A program made the translations under genes and the position numbers. 64,000 nucleotides of DNA from Prevotella sp. (GTDB lineage Bacteria; Bacteroidota; Bacteroidia; Bacteroidales; Bacteroidaceae). The notes under the pieces are model-generated. The model ran no database searches and was not told the origin of the DNA. It saw only the letters and a list, made by a program, of their open reading frames with translations. The stretch covers positions 1 through 64,000 of the forward strand of contig JAFQQY010000003.1 of the NCBI GenBank assembly GCA_017410365.1. The letters are read 5' to 3'. Below, one piece after another: positions 52,195-60,219 of this stretch (position 1 is its first letter; each line of letters opens with the position of its first letter).

Positions 52195-53199
52195 CTACTG
52201 TCCTCCCAATCTGCCGAAATATTCGATGATGTCGTCCCATGACTTGAAAGCGTCGGAACCGAAGTCGATGCGGGCACTCATGAAGTCGAGTGAACCGTTG
52301 GACTCAAGTCCATCGATGAGATAATCACCATATAGCAAGTCTTTGCGGTTTGTTAGGATGAGGCGGTTGTATGTAGGAACGCCAAGATTCTCGAAGGCCC
52401 ATTCCTGCATTCGTGCTGCATACGTGCGGTCGTTGGTTGGCAGGGCAGCCACAAGACGCACGTCGTAGTTCTCTATCAGCAGTTTGAATCCCTTCTCAGC
52501 ACTTGGCAGTATGCGGCCATTACGCTCAAGCGTCTCTTCAATGCTTATATATACGATGCCACGCTGACGCTTGTTCTGCTGGTCGTCAATCCAGCGTATC
52601 ACGGGAATCACCGAGTGCATCAGTATGCTGTCGTTCAACCGGTGCTCGCCATGGAAGTCGAGCACATTATTATAATAGCCAGCAAAAAGGTCACGTGTGT
52701 GAACCGTAGGGTCTTCAAGTCCGAACAATCCCCATACCCGCTTGTCCTCCTCTGGTGTTATCGCCGCAAAGCACTTCTCTGTGGCTTCCTGATATTCGCC
52801 CTGCAACTGCTTGGTCATCATGAACTCCTGAATGCCATCCTGTCGGGGATTCTGGAATACTACCTTTCCTAGCATGCCGTGCTTCAGTATCGTCTCGCCC
52901 ATCTGGAATGCCGGGTTCACCAGTATGCGGTCGTAGCCGTGCAACTGCTCTGTGTACATGCCGCCCATCGAAGTGCCTATTATCAAGTCGGGCTGCTCTG
53001 CCTCGCAGGTATGCTTAAGCATTTCTATTGCTTCGGCAGGATGAATGGGGATGTCGTTGGCAATGACTGTTGCGTTTGGCATGAAGTCACGCAGTTTTGT
53101 GACTGTGCCCGATTGTGCCGACGATGCAAAACCATGAACATACATAACCTTCTTGCCCCTCATGAGGTCGGGATATTGCTTTATATAGGGATTCTCCAT
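52195..53199 (-). CDS. YqiA-type hydrolase fused to a nucleotidase-like HAD domain
   Basis: 334 residues. The N-terminal 200 are a YqiA/YcfP-type alpha/beta hydrolase: VMYVHGFASSAQSGT and the nucleophile elbow IGTSMGGMY (Ser near 80). The last 120 resemble 5'(3')-deoxyribonucleotidases of the NT5C group: IVYISIEETL at the position of the DxDGT loop, MQEWAFENLG, NRLILTNRKDLLYGDYLID and FKSWDDIIEYF. The two catalytic Asp residues of the DxD motif are replaced by Ser and Glu, so this half may be inactive or a binding domain. Roles of either half are not known in this fusion. Confidence 0.78.
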   Translation of the reverse strand: MENPYIKQYPDLMRGKKVMYVHGFASSAQSGTVTKLRDFMPNATVIANDIPIHPAEAIEMLKHTCEAEQPDLIIGTSMGGMYTEQLHGYDRILVNPAFQMGETILKHGMLGKVVFQNPRQDGIQEFMMTKQLQGEYQEATEKCFAAITPEEDKRVWGLFGLEDPTVHTRDLFAGYYNNVLDFHGEHRLNDSILMHSVIPVIRWIDDQQNKRQRGIVYISIEETLERNGRILPSAEKGFKLLIENYDVRLVAALPTNDRTYAARMQEWAFENLGVPTYNRLILTNRKDLLYGDYLIDGLESNGSLDFMSARIDFGSDAFKSWDDIIEYFGRLGGQ

Positions 53200-53324
53200 T
53201 GTTGCCTTTTGTTTTTATATATTGCAAAATTACATTAAATTAAGTTTATGGCAAAATAAAAGCCGCTTATTTTAGGTTATAAGTTATAATGACGATCGGT
53301 CGAAACCTTTCCTGTCATAGAGTT

Positions 53325-53350
53325 GCTAGCAACTTGTTAACTTGTCAACT
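53325..53350 (+). repeat. CAACTTGTTAACTTGTCAACT repeat
   Basis: Short member of the GTCAACTTGTCAACT family just upstream of the MutS-like gene; related units occur at 30923-30980 and, inverted, within the MutS-like gene at 54229-54262. Confidence 0.7.
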
Positions 53351-53356
53351 AAACAA

Positions 53357-55213
53357 ATGAATAAAATAGAAATTGTAGAATATTATAGTAAGAGGAAAAC
53401 GGAACTGTCAACAGAGATAGGACTGCTGAAACGCAAGAACCGTCTCTTTGTTGTTTCCGAACTGCTATCGTTCATAGGGGCGATAGCGGCGGTGGCGGCA
53501 TATACCGTTTATGGAGGAATGATTTGGCTTCTGACTGCTGCTTTGCTGCTTGTTGCATATATTGTGATAAGGCAGGCTGATGGTCGCAACGGCAGCCGCA
53601 TAGAAACCCTTACTGATCTGAAACGTGTTTATGAAAAGGAATTGTCGTACTATGCCGGCGATTATTCTTGTTTTGCCGACGGAAGCGAGTATGCTGACCC
53701 GAAACATCCGTTTACATATGATATGGACATCTTCGGACGTCAGTCGCTCTTCCAACGCATCAACAGAACCGTGAGCAGCGGTGGAGCGGACAGGTTGGCA
53801 GAATGTCTAAGCAATCTAAGTGGCGACAAGGATTACATTGATTGCCGTCGTGAGGTTATTGACCGACTGGCAGAAATGGAAGCGGAACGGGCAGCTTTCA
53901 TGACACAGGGACAACGGCAGAAAATAGAGACAAGGCAGATTCAGGAAGCACTTGAAGGTGTGGCAGAGATGTCGTTGTCGCGTTTCCCGCTTTCTCCATT
54001 ATCACTTGTGCTTGCTGTTATGGCCATCGTAGCTCTGCTGACAGTGGTCGTGCTTGCGTTCTTTGGTGTCGTTTCGGGAACGATGGCTATGATGTGGGCC
54101 ACGATGCAATTGTTTGTTGTTATGATGCTGTGCTTGAAGTCGATAAAGATGATAAGCAAGTCGGTTAACAATCTTCATAAGCAGATGAAGCAGTATGTGG
54201 AACTGATAAGGTTGACTCGTGAGATGGTTGACAAGTTGACGAGTCAGCAAGTTGATAAGTTGTTTGCTACTAATACACATGATTCGTCAAATAAATTGCA
54301 TGCCTTCGACGAACTGCGCAGCATTCTAGATGCTCTCGACCGTCGTGGCAATGTTCTTGGGCTTATGTTCACCAATATGTTCCTGTTGAGCGACTATTTT
54401 CTTGTGCGCCGCTTCATCAAATGGAAAGAGCGCTATCTCGATAAGGTTGGCGAATGGATTGACGAAGTGAGCACGATGGACGCTTTGGTATCGATGGCTA
54501 CCTTTGCCTATAACGAGCCACGGTCGGGTAGGGCGGAGATTGTAGAGTTGGACGAAGTGGTATATGAGGCTAAAGGACTCTATCATCCGTTTGTCGGTGA
54601 CAAGGCTGTGAGAAACGATTTCAACATAGTGGACAATAACTACTATATCATCACCGGTGCGAATATGGCAGGCAAGAGTACTTTCTTGCGTTCTATTGGT
54701 ATCAACTACATACTGGCACAGAACGGAATGCCGGTGTTTGCTGATAGTCTGCGGGTATCGTCATACAACCTGTTTACGAGTATGCGGACAAGCGATGACC
54801 TGTCAAGCGGCATCAGTTACTTTAATGCCGAGTTGCTGAGGCTGAAGCAATTAATAGATAGCCTCAAACCCTCTCACCCCACCTTTGGAGGAACCGGGGA
54901 AAGTCCCACCCTCATCATTCTCGATGAGATACTGAAGGGAACCAACTCGCTCGATAAACTGAATGGTTCGCGCATGTTCCTTGAAGCAATGTCGGCACAG
55001 CCAGTCAGCGGCATCATTGCCACCCACGACCTTGAACTGTCTAAGATGGCAGACGAGCGGCCTGACAGATTTCATAACTACTGTTTTGAGATAGAACTCT
55101 CAGACAATATAATATATACCTACAAGATAACTCCAGGAGTGGCGCGCAATCAGAATGCCACATTTCTTCTGAAGAATATAATCCGTTCTTTAGAATGGCG
55201 AGACACGATGTAA
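53357..55213 (+). CDS. Membrane-bound MutS-like ATPase
   Basis: 618 residues from the ATG at 53357 (a TTG at 53342 would add five residues encoded by repeat DNA). Two paired membrane segments (about 25-70 and 215-260) precede a helical region and a MutS-type ATPase (about 425-618): Walker A TGANMAGKST near 435, Walker B LIILDEILKGTNS and the C-terminal ATHDLEL. No mismatch-recognition or clamp domains, and MutS2's Smr domain is absent. Two stretches come from dispersed repeats: VDKLTSQQVDKL (about 291-302) and SHPTFGGTGES (about 505-515), the latter between the signature and Walker B. Function unknown; not a classical repair MutS. Confidence 0.85.
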   Translation: MNKIEIVEYYSKRKTELSTEIGLLKRKNRLFVVSELLSFIGAIAAVAAYTVYGGMIWLLTAALLLVAYIVIRQADGRNGSRIETLTDLKRVYEKELSYYAGDYSCFADGSEYADPKHPFTYDMDIFGRQSLFQRINRTVSSGGADRLAECLSNLSGDKDYIDCRREVIDRLAEMEAERAAFMTQGQRQKIETRQIQEALEGVAEMSLSRFPLSPLSLVLAVMAIVALLTVVVLAFFGVVSGTMAMMWATMQLFVVMMLCLKSIKMISKSVNNLHKQMKQYVELIRLTREMVDKLTSQQVDKLFATNTHDSSNKLHAFDELRSILDALDRRGNVLGLMFTNMFLLSDYFLVRRFIKWKERYLDKVGEWIDEVSTMDALVSMATFAYNEPRSGRAEIVELDEVVYEAKGLYHPFVGDKAVRNDFNIVDNNYYIITGANMAGKSTFLRSIGINYILAQNGMPVFADSLRVSSYNLFTSMRTSDDLSSGISYFNAELLRLKQLIDSLKPSHPTFGGTGESPTLIILDEILKGTNSLDKLNGSRMFLEAMSAQPVSGIIATHDLELSKMADERPDRFHNYCFEIELSDNIIYTYKITPGVARNQNATFLLKNIIRSLEWRDTM

Positions 55214-55247
55214 GATCCTAAAACTGAACATTTAAGCAGAATAATCA

Positions 55248-55277
55248 TTGCAGAATAAATATTTTTTATTACATTTG
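55248..55277 (+). promoter_or_regulatory. Promoter of the aquaporin gene
   Basis: TTG 55248-55250, 19 bases, TACATTTG 55270-55277; start codon at 55318. Confidence 0.8.
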
Positions 55278-55317
55278 CAATGTCTAAAACAAATAATTAA
55301 TTAAACATTAAAAAACA

Positions 55318-55992
55318 ATGAAAAAGTATTTGGCAGAAATGTTCGGCACAATGGTGCTGGTATTGATGGGCTGCGGCGTAGCAGTTAGTTTAGGATGTGA
55401 CCCAGTGGCAAATATCCCAGCGGTGGTAGGTACTGCGTTTGCCTTCGGTCTCTCTGTAGTAGCAATGGCTTACACGATCGGTGGTATCAGTGGTTGTCAT
55501 ATTAACCCTGCAATCACACTCGGTTGTCTGCTCAGCGGCCGCATGTCAGGTAAGGATGCCGGTATGTATATGCTCTTCCAGGTTATCGGCGCATTTATCG
55601 GTAGCGCAATCCTATGGGTGCTTGTTGGTAATGTCTCAGGTATGGAAGGTACTGGAGCTAACGACCTGCAGGCAGGCGTAAGCACAGTAGGCGGTTTGCT
55701 GGCCGAGATTATCTTTACATTCGTATTCGTTCTCGTTGTTCTCGGTGCTACATCAAAGACAAACGGTGCAACAAACAACTTTGCTGGTCTTGCCATCGGT
55801 CTCTCATTGATTCTTGTTCACCTCGTTTGCATCCGCTATACAGGTACATCTGTAAACCCAGCACGTTCAATCGCTCCAGCAATCTTCCAGGGCGGAACTG
55901 CACTTGCTAACCTTTGGATTTTCATCGTTGGTCCATTTGTGGGTGCAGCTTTGGCTTCATTAGTTTGGAAGATGATTGAGACAGAGAAATAA
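55318..55992 (+). CDS. aqpZ: Aquaporin (MIP family), AqpZ-like
   Basis: 224 residues with six membrane helices and the two half-helix NPA motifs, GCHINPAITLG (about 60) and GTSVNPARSIAPAI (about 180). The aromatic/arginine filter has the Arg after the second NPA. The lack of the extra residues and Asp after NPA that mark glycerol facilitators favours a water channel. Inner-membrane location. Single gene with its own promoter and terminator. Confidence 0.95.
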   Translation: MKKYLAEMFGTMVLVLMGCGVAVSLGCDPVANIPAVVGTAFAFGLSVVAMAYTIGGISGCHINPAITLGCLLSGRMSGKDAGMYMLFQVIGAFIGSAILWVLVGNVSGMEGTGANDLQAGVSTVGGLLAEIIFTFVFVLVVLGATSKTNGATNNFAGLAIGLSLILVHLVCIRYTGTSVNPARSIAPAIFQGGTALANLWIFIVGPFVGAALASLVWKMIETEK

Positions 55993-56017
55993 TTCTTGAT
56001 AAAGAATACTGAAATAT

Positions 56018-56059
56018 GAGTGAAGAATGGGCTAAGTGCTGGTTCTTCACTCCTTTTTT
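56018..56059 (+). terminator. Intrinsic terminator after the aquaporin gene
   Basis: GAGTGAAGAA (56018-56027) pairs with TTCTTCACTC (56043-56052), then CCTTTTTT. The rest of the gap to 56277 is AT-rich and holds the aldolase promoter. Confidence 0.9.
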
Positions 56060-56222
56060 ATGTTTTCCCTTATATTAATTAAGGTAGAAGAGGATATGTT
56101 TTTTGCTATTTCTGATTAGCAAAATGCTTTAAAATATAATATCGTGTTTGAAATATGTCAAAAAAAGGCCGATTTCAAGTGCGATTTCTTTTTTATGAGT
56201 TGCCGTTGTGAAATTTAAATGT

Positions 56223-56230
56223 TAACTTTG
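56223..56230 (+). promoter_or_regulatory. -7 element for the aldolase gene
   Basis: TAACTTTG, 47 bases before the start codon. Confidence 0.6.
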
Positions 56231-56277
56231 CGCTCTGATTGGAAAGGATATTCTAACTAAATTAAATATAATAGATT

Positions 56278-57276
56278 ATGGTTAATTACAAAGACCTTGG
56301 TCTCGTTAACACACGCGAGATGTTCAAGAGAGCTGTGGCTGGCGGTTATGCTATCCCAGCATTCAACTTCAACACAATGGAGCAGATGCAGGCTATCGTA
56401 CAGGCTGCAGTAGAAACAAAGTCACCAGTTATCATGCAGGTGTCAAAGGGCGCACGCAACTATGCTAACGCAACTATTCTCCGCTATATGGCTGAGGGTG
56501 CTGTTGCTTACGCTAAGGAACTCGGCTGCGAGCATCCTGAAATCGTTTTGCACCTCGACCACGGTGACAGCTTCGAGCTTTGCAAGGATTGTATCGACAT
56601 GGGCTTCTCTTCAGTAATGATTGACGGTTCACACCTTCCATACGAGGAGAACGTAGCATTGGCAAAGAAGGTTGTTGACTATGCTCATCAGTTCGACGTA
56701 ACTGTTGAGGCTGAGCTTGGTGTTCTCGCTGGTGTTGAGGACGAGGTTAGCGCAGCTGAATCAACATATACAAAGCCAGAGGAGGTTATCGACTTCGCTA
56801 CACGCACAGGTTGTGACTCTTTGGCTATCTCAATCGGTACATCACACGGTGCTCACAAGTTCACTCCAGAGCAGTGCACACTCGTTAACGGCGTACTCGT
56901 TCCACCGCCATTGGCATTTGACGTATTGGCAGAAATCGAGCAGAAACTTCCTGGTTTCCCAATCGTTCTTCATGGTTCTTCTTCAGTTCCAATGGATGAG
57001 GTTGAGACAATCAACAAGTTCGGCGGCGACCTGAAGGCTGCTATCGGTATTCCTGAGGAGCAGTTGCGCAAGGCTTCTAAGTCTGCTGTTTGCAAGATCA
57101 ACATCGACTCAGACTCTCGTCTGGCTATGACTGCAGCTATCCGTCAGCACTTGGCTGAGAATCCAAGTCATTTCGACCCACGTCAGTACTTGAAGCCAGC
57201 TCGCGAGAACATGAAGAAGATGTATGTTCACAAGATTGTGAACGTACTTGGTTCTGATGGCAAGCTAGCAGAGTAA
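56278..57276 (+). CDS. fba: Class II fructose-bisphosphate aldolase
   Basis: 332 residues. A zinc-dependent aldolase that splits fructose 1,6-bisphosphate in glycolysis. Zinc and substrate motifs are visible: VLHLDHGDSFELCKDCI (metal His and catalytic Asp), SVMIDGSHLPYEENV, EAELGVLAGVEDEV, GTSHGAHKF and LHGSSSVP. Length and the C-terminal ARENMKKMY fit the long class IIB-like type found in Bacteroidetes. Codon use is strongly biased, as in the ribosomal genes, which suggests high expression. Confidence 0.97.
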   Translation: MVNYKDLGLVNTREMFKRAVAGGYAIPAFNFNTMEQMQAIVQAAVETKSPVIMQVSKGARNYANATILRYMAEGAVAYAKELGCEHPEIVLHLDHGDSFELCKDCIDMGFSSVMIDGSHLPYEENVALAKKVVDYAHQFDVTVEAELGVLAGVEDEVSAAESTYTKPEEVIDFATRTGCDSLAISIGTSHGAHKFTPEQCTLVNGVLVPPPLAFDVLAEIEQKLPGFPIVLHGSSSVPMDEVETINKFGGDLKAAIGIPEEQLRKASKSAVCKINIDSDSRLAMTAAIRQHLAENPSHFDPRQYLKPARENMKKMYVHKIVNVLGSDGKLAE

Positions 57277-57312
57277 TCTGATTTGACGATTGTTGAATCT
57301 AGCACAATAAAA

Positions 57313-57356
57313 AATGAGGTTCACTTCAAAATAGATGTGAACCTCATTCTTTTTTA
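57313..57356. terminator. Bidirectional terminator between aldolase and DUF4831 genes
   Basis: AATGAGGTTCAC (57313-57324) pairs with GTGAACCTCATT (57337-57348), followed by C and seven T; A-run on the other side, so it can serve both convergent genes. Confidence 0.92.
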
Positions 57357-57394
57357 TAAATCACATGACTTATTAGTTCGTCTACTTAAAGCAG

Positions 57395-58459
57395 TTATTT
57401 CGGCATTTCAGCATCAAGTTTCATGATAGCTCCCGTAACAGGATTAAGCGTCAGGTGTGTAGTGTATCTCTTGTTGAACAGATCGCCGCTCAAGAATTCT
57501 GTATGTCCATATTGCGCGGCCATTGTTTCGTAGGTGTATATAAGTTCGTTGCCTTTGTAGATATACATTTTTATCTTTCCGGGAACATTCACAAAAACAC
57601 CATTCTTTTCTACTTTTTTGTTGGCAGGGACAGGCTCCTTTGCTGGCAATATATTTAGGTCTTTTATGTCTATATAATATGGTGCGCCAGCCAGATCGTC
57701 GCTATCAACGATTCCTAGTTTTTGTGAGAGTCTGAATAATATTTGTTTACTGAAATCTTTTTCAGGTATAATCGTGAAAATATGCTCTGTAGTATCTTTT
57801 GTAATTATACCAGTGAAAAGTTGTGTAAGCGCTTTGTCTTGCGTTTCCAAGTTCTCAAGCATCAATCGTAATTGTGCCCCATCTTTAGGCATAAAGTCAG
57901 CCTGACCTCGTGTCAGCAAATTCCTGCTTTCTCTAATTTCATAGATATCCAGTGCGGTTAACTCGGCCATTTTGGCAGTACTGCTTGCTGACAGTACTTC
58001 TGAACTCATAAAATCACGTGGGCTCTTTTGTTTTAATTTAGGAGCAGGAGTAAATTCTTTTGGCTTGTCAACTTCTTGGGCATCTGCATTTATTGCAAGA
58101 AGGACGCCTTCGTCAGACAAAACAACATTAGTAGCGGAGGTCTTGGCATTGAATTTTACAGCAAACCCTTTGGTCTTGTCAGCAAAGCCTTCTGTGATAA
58201 CATCTATTTTTGTAACCTTATAGCTTTCTGACGGTTTTTGCTGAACATCGTTTATTCTTAAATATTTCTGTGCATACTGGCAGAAATCACCAGGGGTATA
58301 AGTCGTCTTCTCCACTTGTACGGCAATGCGTATTGCTGTTTTAGGAAGGAAATATACAGCACCCTCAGGTGTTATGCCTGGTCTGTACTGTATGGTTTCT
58401 GTTTGTGCGTTAATGGTGCCGGTTGCTGCCAGCAATATAGCTGTCAATAAATTCTTCAT
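57395..58459 (-). CDS. DUF4831 family secreted protein
   Basis: 354 residues. Signal peptide about 1-18 (ending TINAQ). The body begins YRPGITPEGAVYFLPKTAIR, which matches the DUF4831 family of Bacteroidales, and is beta-rich throughout. Function unknown. It starts 17 bases after the stop of nnr on the same strand, so the two are probably one transcript. Confidence 0.82.
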   Translation of the reverse strand: MKNLLTAILLAATGTINAQTETIQYRPGITPEGAVYFLPKTAIRIAVQVEKTTYTPGDFCQYAQKYLRINDVQQKPSESYKVTKIDVITEGFADKTKGFAVKFNAKTSATNVVLSDEGVLLAINADAQEVDKPKEFTPAPKLKQKSPRDFMSSEVLSASSTAKMAELTALDIYEIRESRNLLTRGQADFMPKDGAQLRLMLENLETQDKALTQLFTGIITKDTTEHIFTIIPEKDFSKQILFRLSQKLGIVDSDDLAGAPYYIDIKDLNILPAKEPVPANKKVEKNGVFVNVPGKIKMYIYKGNELIYTYETMAAQYGHTEFLSGDLFNKRYTTHLTLNPVTGAIMKLDAEMPK

Positions 58460-58476
58460 CCCTATTGTTTTTTGTT

Positions 58477-59991
58477 TTATTCATATAGTTTCTTGAAAGC
58501 CATTGGAAGATATTGGATAATATCTGTGGCTATTAGACTCTCCATGCCGACATGCTCTGCAGCAATATCACCTGCCAGACCGTGAACATACATACCTAGC
58601 ATGCAAGCCTCTTCACGTTTATATCCTCTGGACAATAAAGCTGTGATTATGCCAGTGAGCACATCGCCGCTGCCTGCCGTTGCCATTCCGGCATTTCCTG
58701 TCGAATTGAAGACTACTTTTCCGTTAGGCATACAAAGTGCAGAATATTTTCCTTTCAGAATAATATATCCCTGCAAGCGTGTTGCCAATGCTTTCGCCTT
58801 GCTTATGCGCTCGTATGTATTTGTACTGTGTCCGTCAATGCGGTCAAATTCTTTAGGGTGAGGAGTCATTATAATACCTTTTGGCAGTTGCTGTATCCAA
58901 GCTTTTCTGTTTGCAAGAATATTCAGGGCATCAGCATCTGCCACAATAGGACATTGGGTACGCCTTAATTGTGCAATAAGGGCTATGGATGTGTTCTCGG
59001 TTTGGCCTAGCCCAGGACCGATGCCCAATGCATCGTAGTCTTCTGTATCGACAGGTTCGGTAAATACAGCCTCGTTGCTATCTATCTGTACAATGGCTTC
59101 TGGTACAGATATTTGCAATATCATATTGTTTTTCTTTGGCGTATGTACGGTAACTTTGCCTGCACCGCTTCTTAGGCATGCCTTAGCTGCAAGAACTGCA
59201 GCTCCGCCCATACCATAACTTCCCGCAACAAGCAGAGCATTGCCCATGTTGCCTTTATGGGCAAACTCGTTTCTCTTTAGAAGCATCGCTTGTATTTCTT
59301 CTTCTTCAAGCACCTTGTATTGCGCATCTGCAGCATCGATGCCCTCTTTGCTTATTCCTATGTCAAGCACATGAAGTTGTCCGATAAACACTTGGTTTTC
59401 TGGAAATAAAAATGACAGCTTCGGGATTTGCAATGTCAGGGTATGGTCGGCACGGATAATATTCGCAGAGATATTGTAGGAATTGTCTTCCGTCATAAGG
59501 CCAGAAGGTACGTCAATGCTTACAACCTTTGCCGGTGAAGAGTTTATGTATTTTACAAGCGAAGCAAATCCGCCAGCTAGTGGCTTGTTGAGTCCGGAAC
59601 CGAAAAGACCGTCTATCACCAGCGTGTTCTCGTCAAGTTGCGGCGGATTGAATTCCTGTATTACTTCGGTGAAACCTTCAATCTTTTTTAAATTTTTCAG
59701 TCGGTCTCTGTTTACAGTGCAGTCTGCACTAAGGTGCCCTGAAATATTAAACAGGAATGCTTCTACAGAATATCCCTGTTCTGCCAGCATCCTAGCAACA
59801 GCCAAAGCATCACCGCCATTGTTGCCAGGGCCAGCAAATACAACAACTCTATTGTAATTTGTCCAAAGCATAGCAATGGCGTGTGTAATAGCTCTTGCTG
59901 CACGTTCCATCAGATTGATAGATTCGATAGGTTCGTTTTCTATTGTATACCTATCTAGCTCATGTATCTGACTGCTTGTAAAAATCTTCAT
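58477..59991 (-). CDS. nnr: Bifunctional NAD(P)H-hydrate epimerase/dehydratase
   Basis: 504 residues. The N-terminal epimerase (YjeF_N, about 1-215) has VVFAGPGNNGGDALAVAR and VIDGLFGSGLNKPL; the C-terminal ADP- or ATP-dependent dehydratase (about 225-500, ribokinase-like) has ALGIGPGLGQT, GIIMTPHPKEFDRI and TAGSGDVLTGIITALL. Together they repair damaged NAD(P)HX to NAD(P)H in the cytoplasm. The -7 element is 4 bases from the ATG, so its mRNA may be leaderless. Confidence 0.96.
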   Translation of the reverse strand: MKIFTSSQIHELDRYTIENEPIESINLMERAARAITHAIAMLWTNYNRVVVFAGPGNNGGDALAVARMLAEQGYSVEAFLFNISGHLSADCTVNRDRLKNLKKIEGFTEVIQEFNPPQLDENTLVIDGLFGSGLNKPLAGGFASLVKYINSSPAKVVSIDVPSGLMTEDNSYNISANIIRADHTLTLQIPKLSFLFPENQVFIGQLHVLDIGISKEGIDAADAQYKVLEEEEIQAMLLKRNEFAHKGNMGNALLVAGSYGMGGAAVLAAKACLRSGAGKVTVHTPKKNNMILQISVPEAIVQIDSNEAVFTEPVDTEDYDALGIGPGLGQTENTSIALIAQLRRTQCPIVADADALNILANRKAWIQQLPKGIIMTPHPKEFDRIDGHSTNTYERISKAKALATRLQGYIILKGKYSALCMPNGKVVFNSTGNAGMATAGSGDVLTGIITALLSRGYKREEACMLGMYVHGLAGDIAAEHVGMESLIATDIIQYLPMAFKKLYE

Positions 59992-59995
59992 AATG

Positions 59996-60003
59996 CAAAG
60001 ATA
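59996..60003 (-). promoter_or_regulatory. -7 element for nnr
   Basis: The minus strand reads TATCTTTG immediately upstream of the nnr start codon. Confidence 0.65.
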
Positions 60004-60119
60004 ATGTAAAATTTCGATTATGCGAACAGAATGAAAAATAATTTCATTATTATGTGTGAGAAATTCACTAAGGTCGGATTAAATCCATAGGATTTGTTAC
60101 TAAAAATTAGTTCTTTTTC

Positions 60120-60150
60120 TTGCGTATCTTCGGCCTATTTGCTATATTTG
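60120..60150 (+). promoter_or_regulatory. Promoter of hflX
   Basis: TTG 60120-60122, 20 bases, TATATTTG 60143-60150; start codon at 60220. Confidence 0.7.
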
Positions 60151-60219
60151 CAAGATAAAATGAAATGATGATATCGGATGATGTCTTTGATAGGCTTTCC
60201 GATTAGAAATATAAGATGA

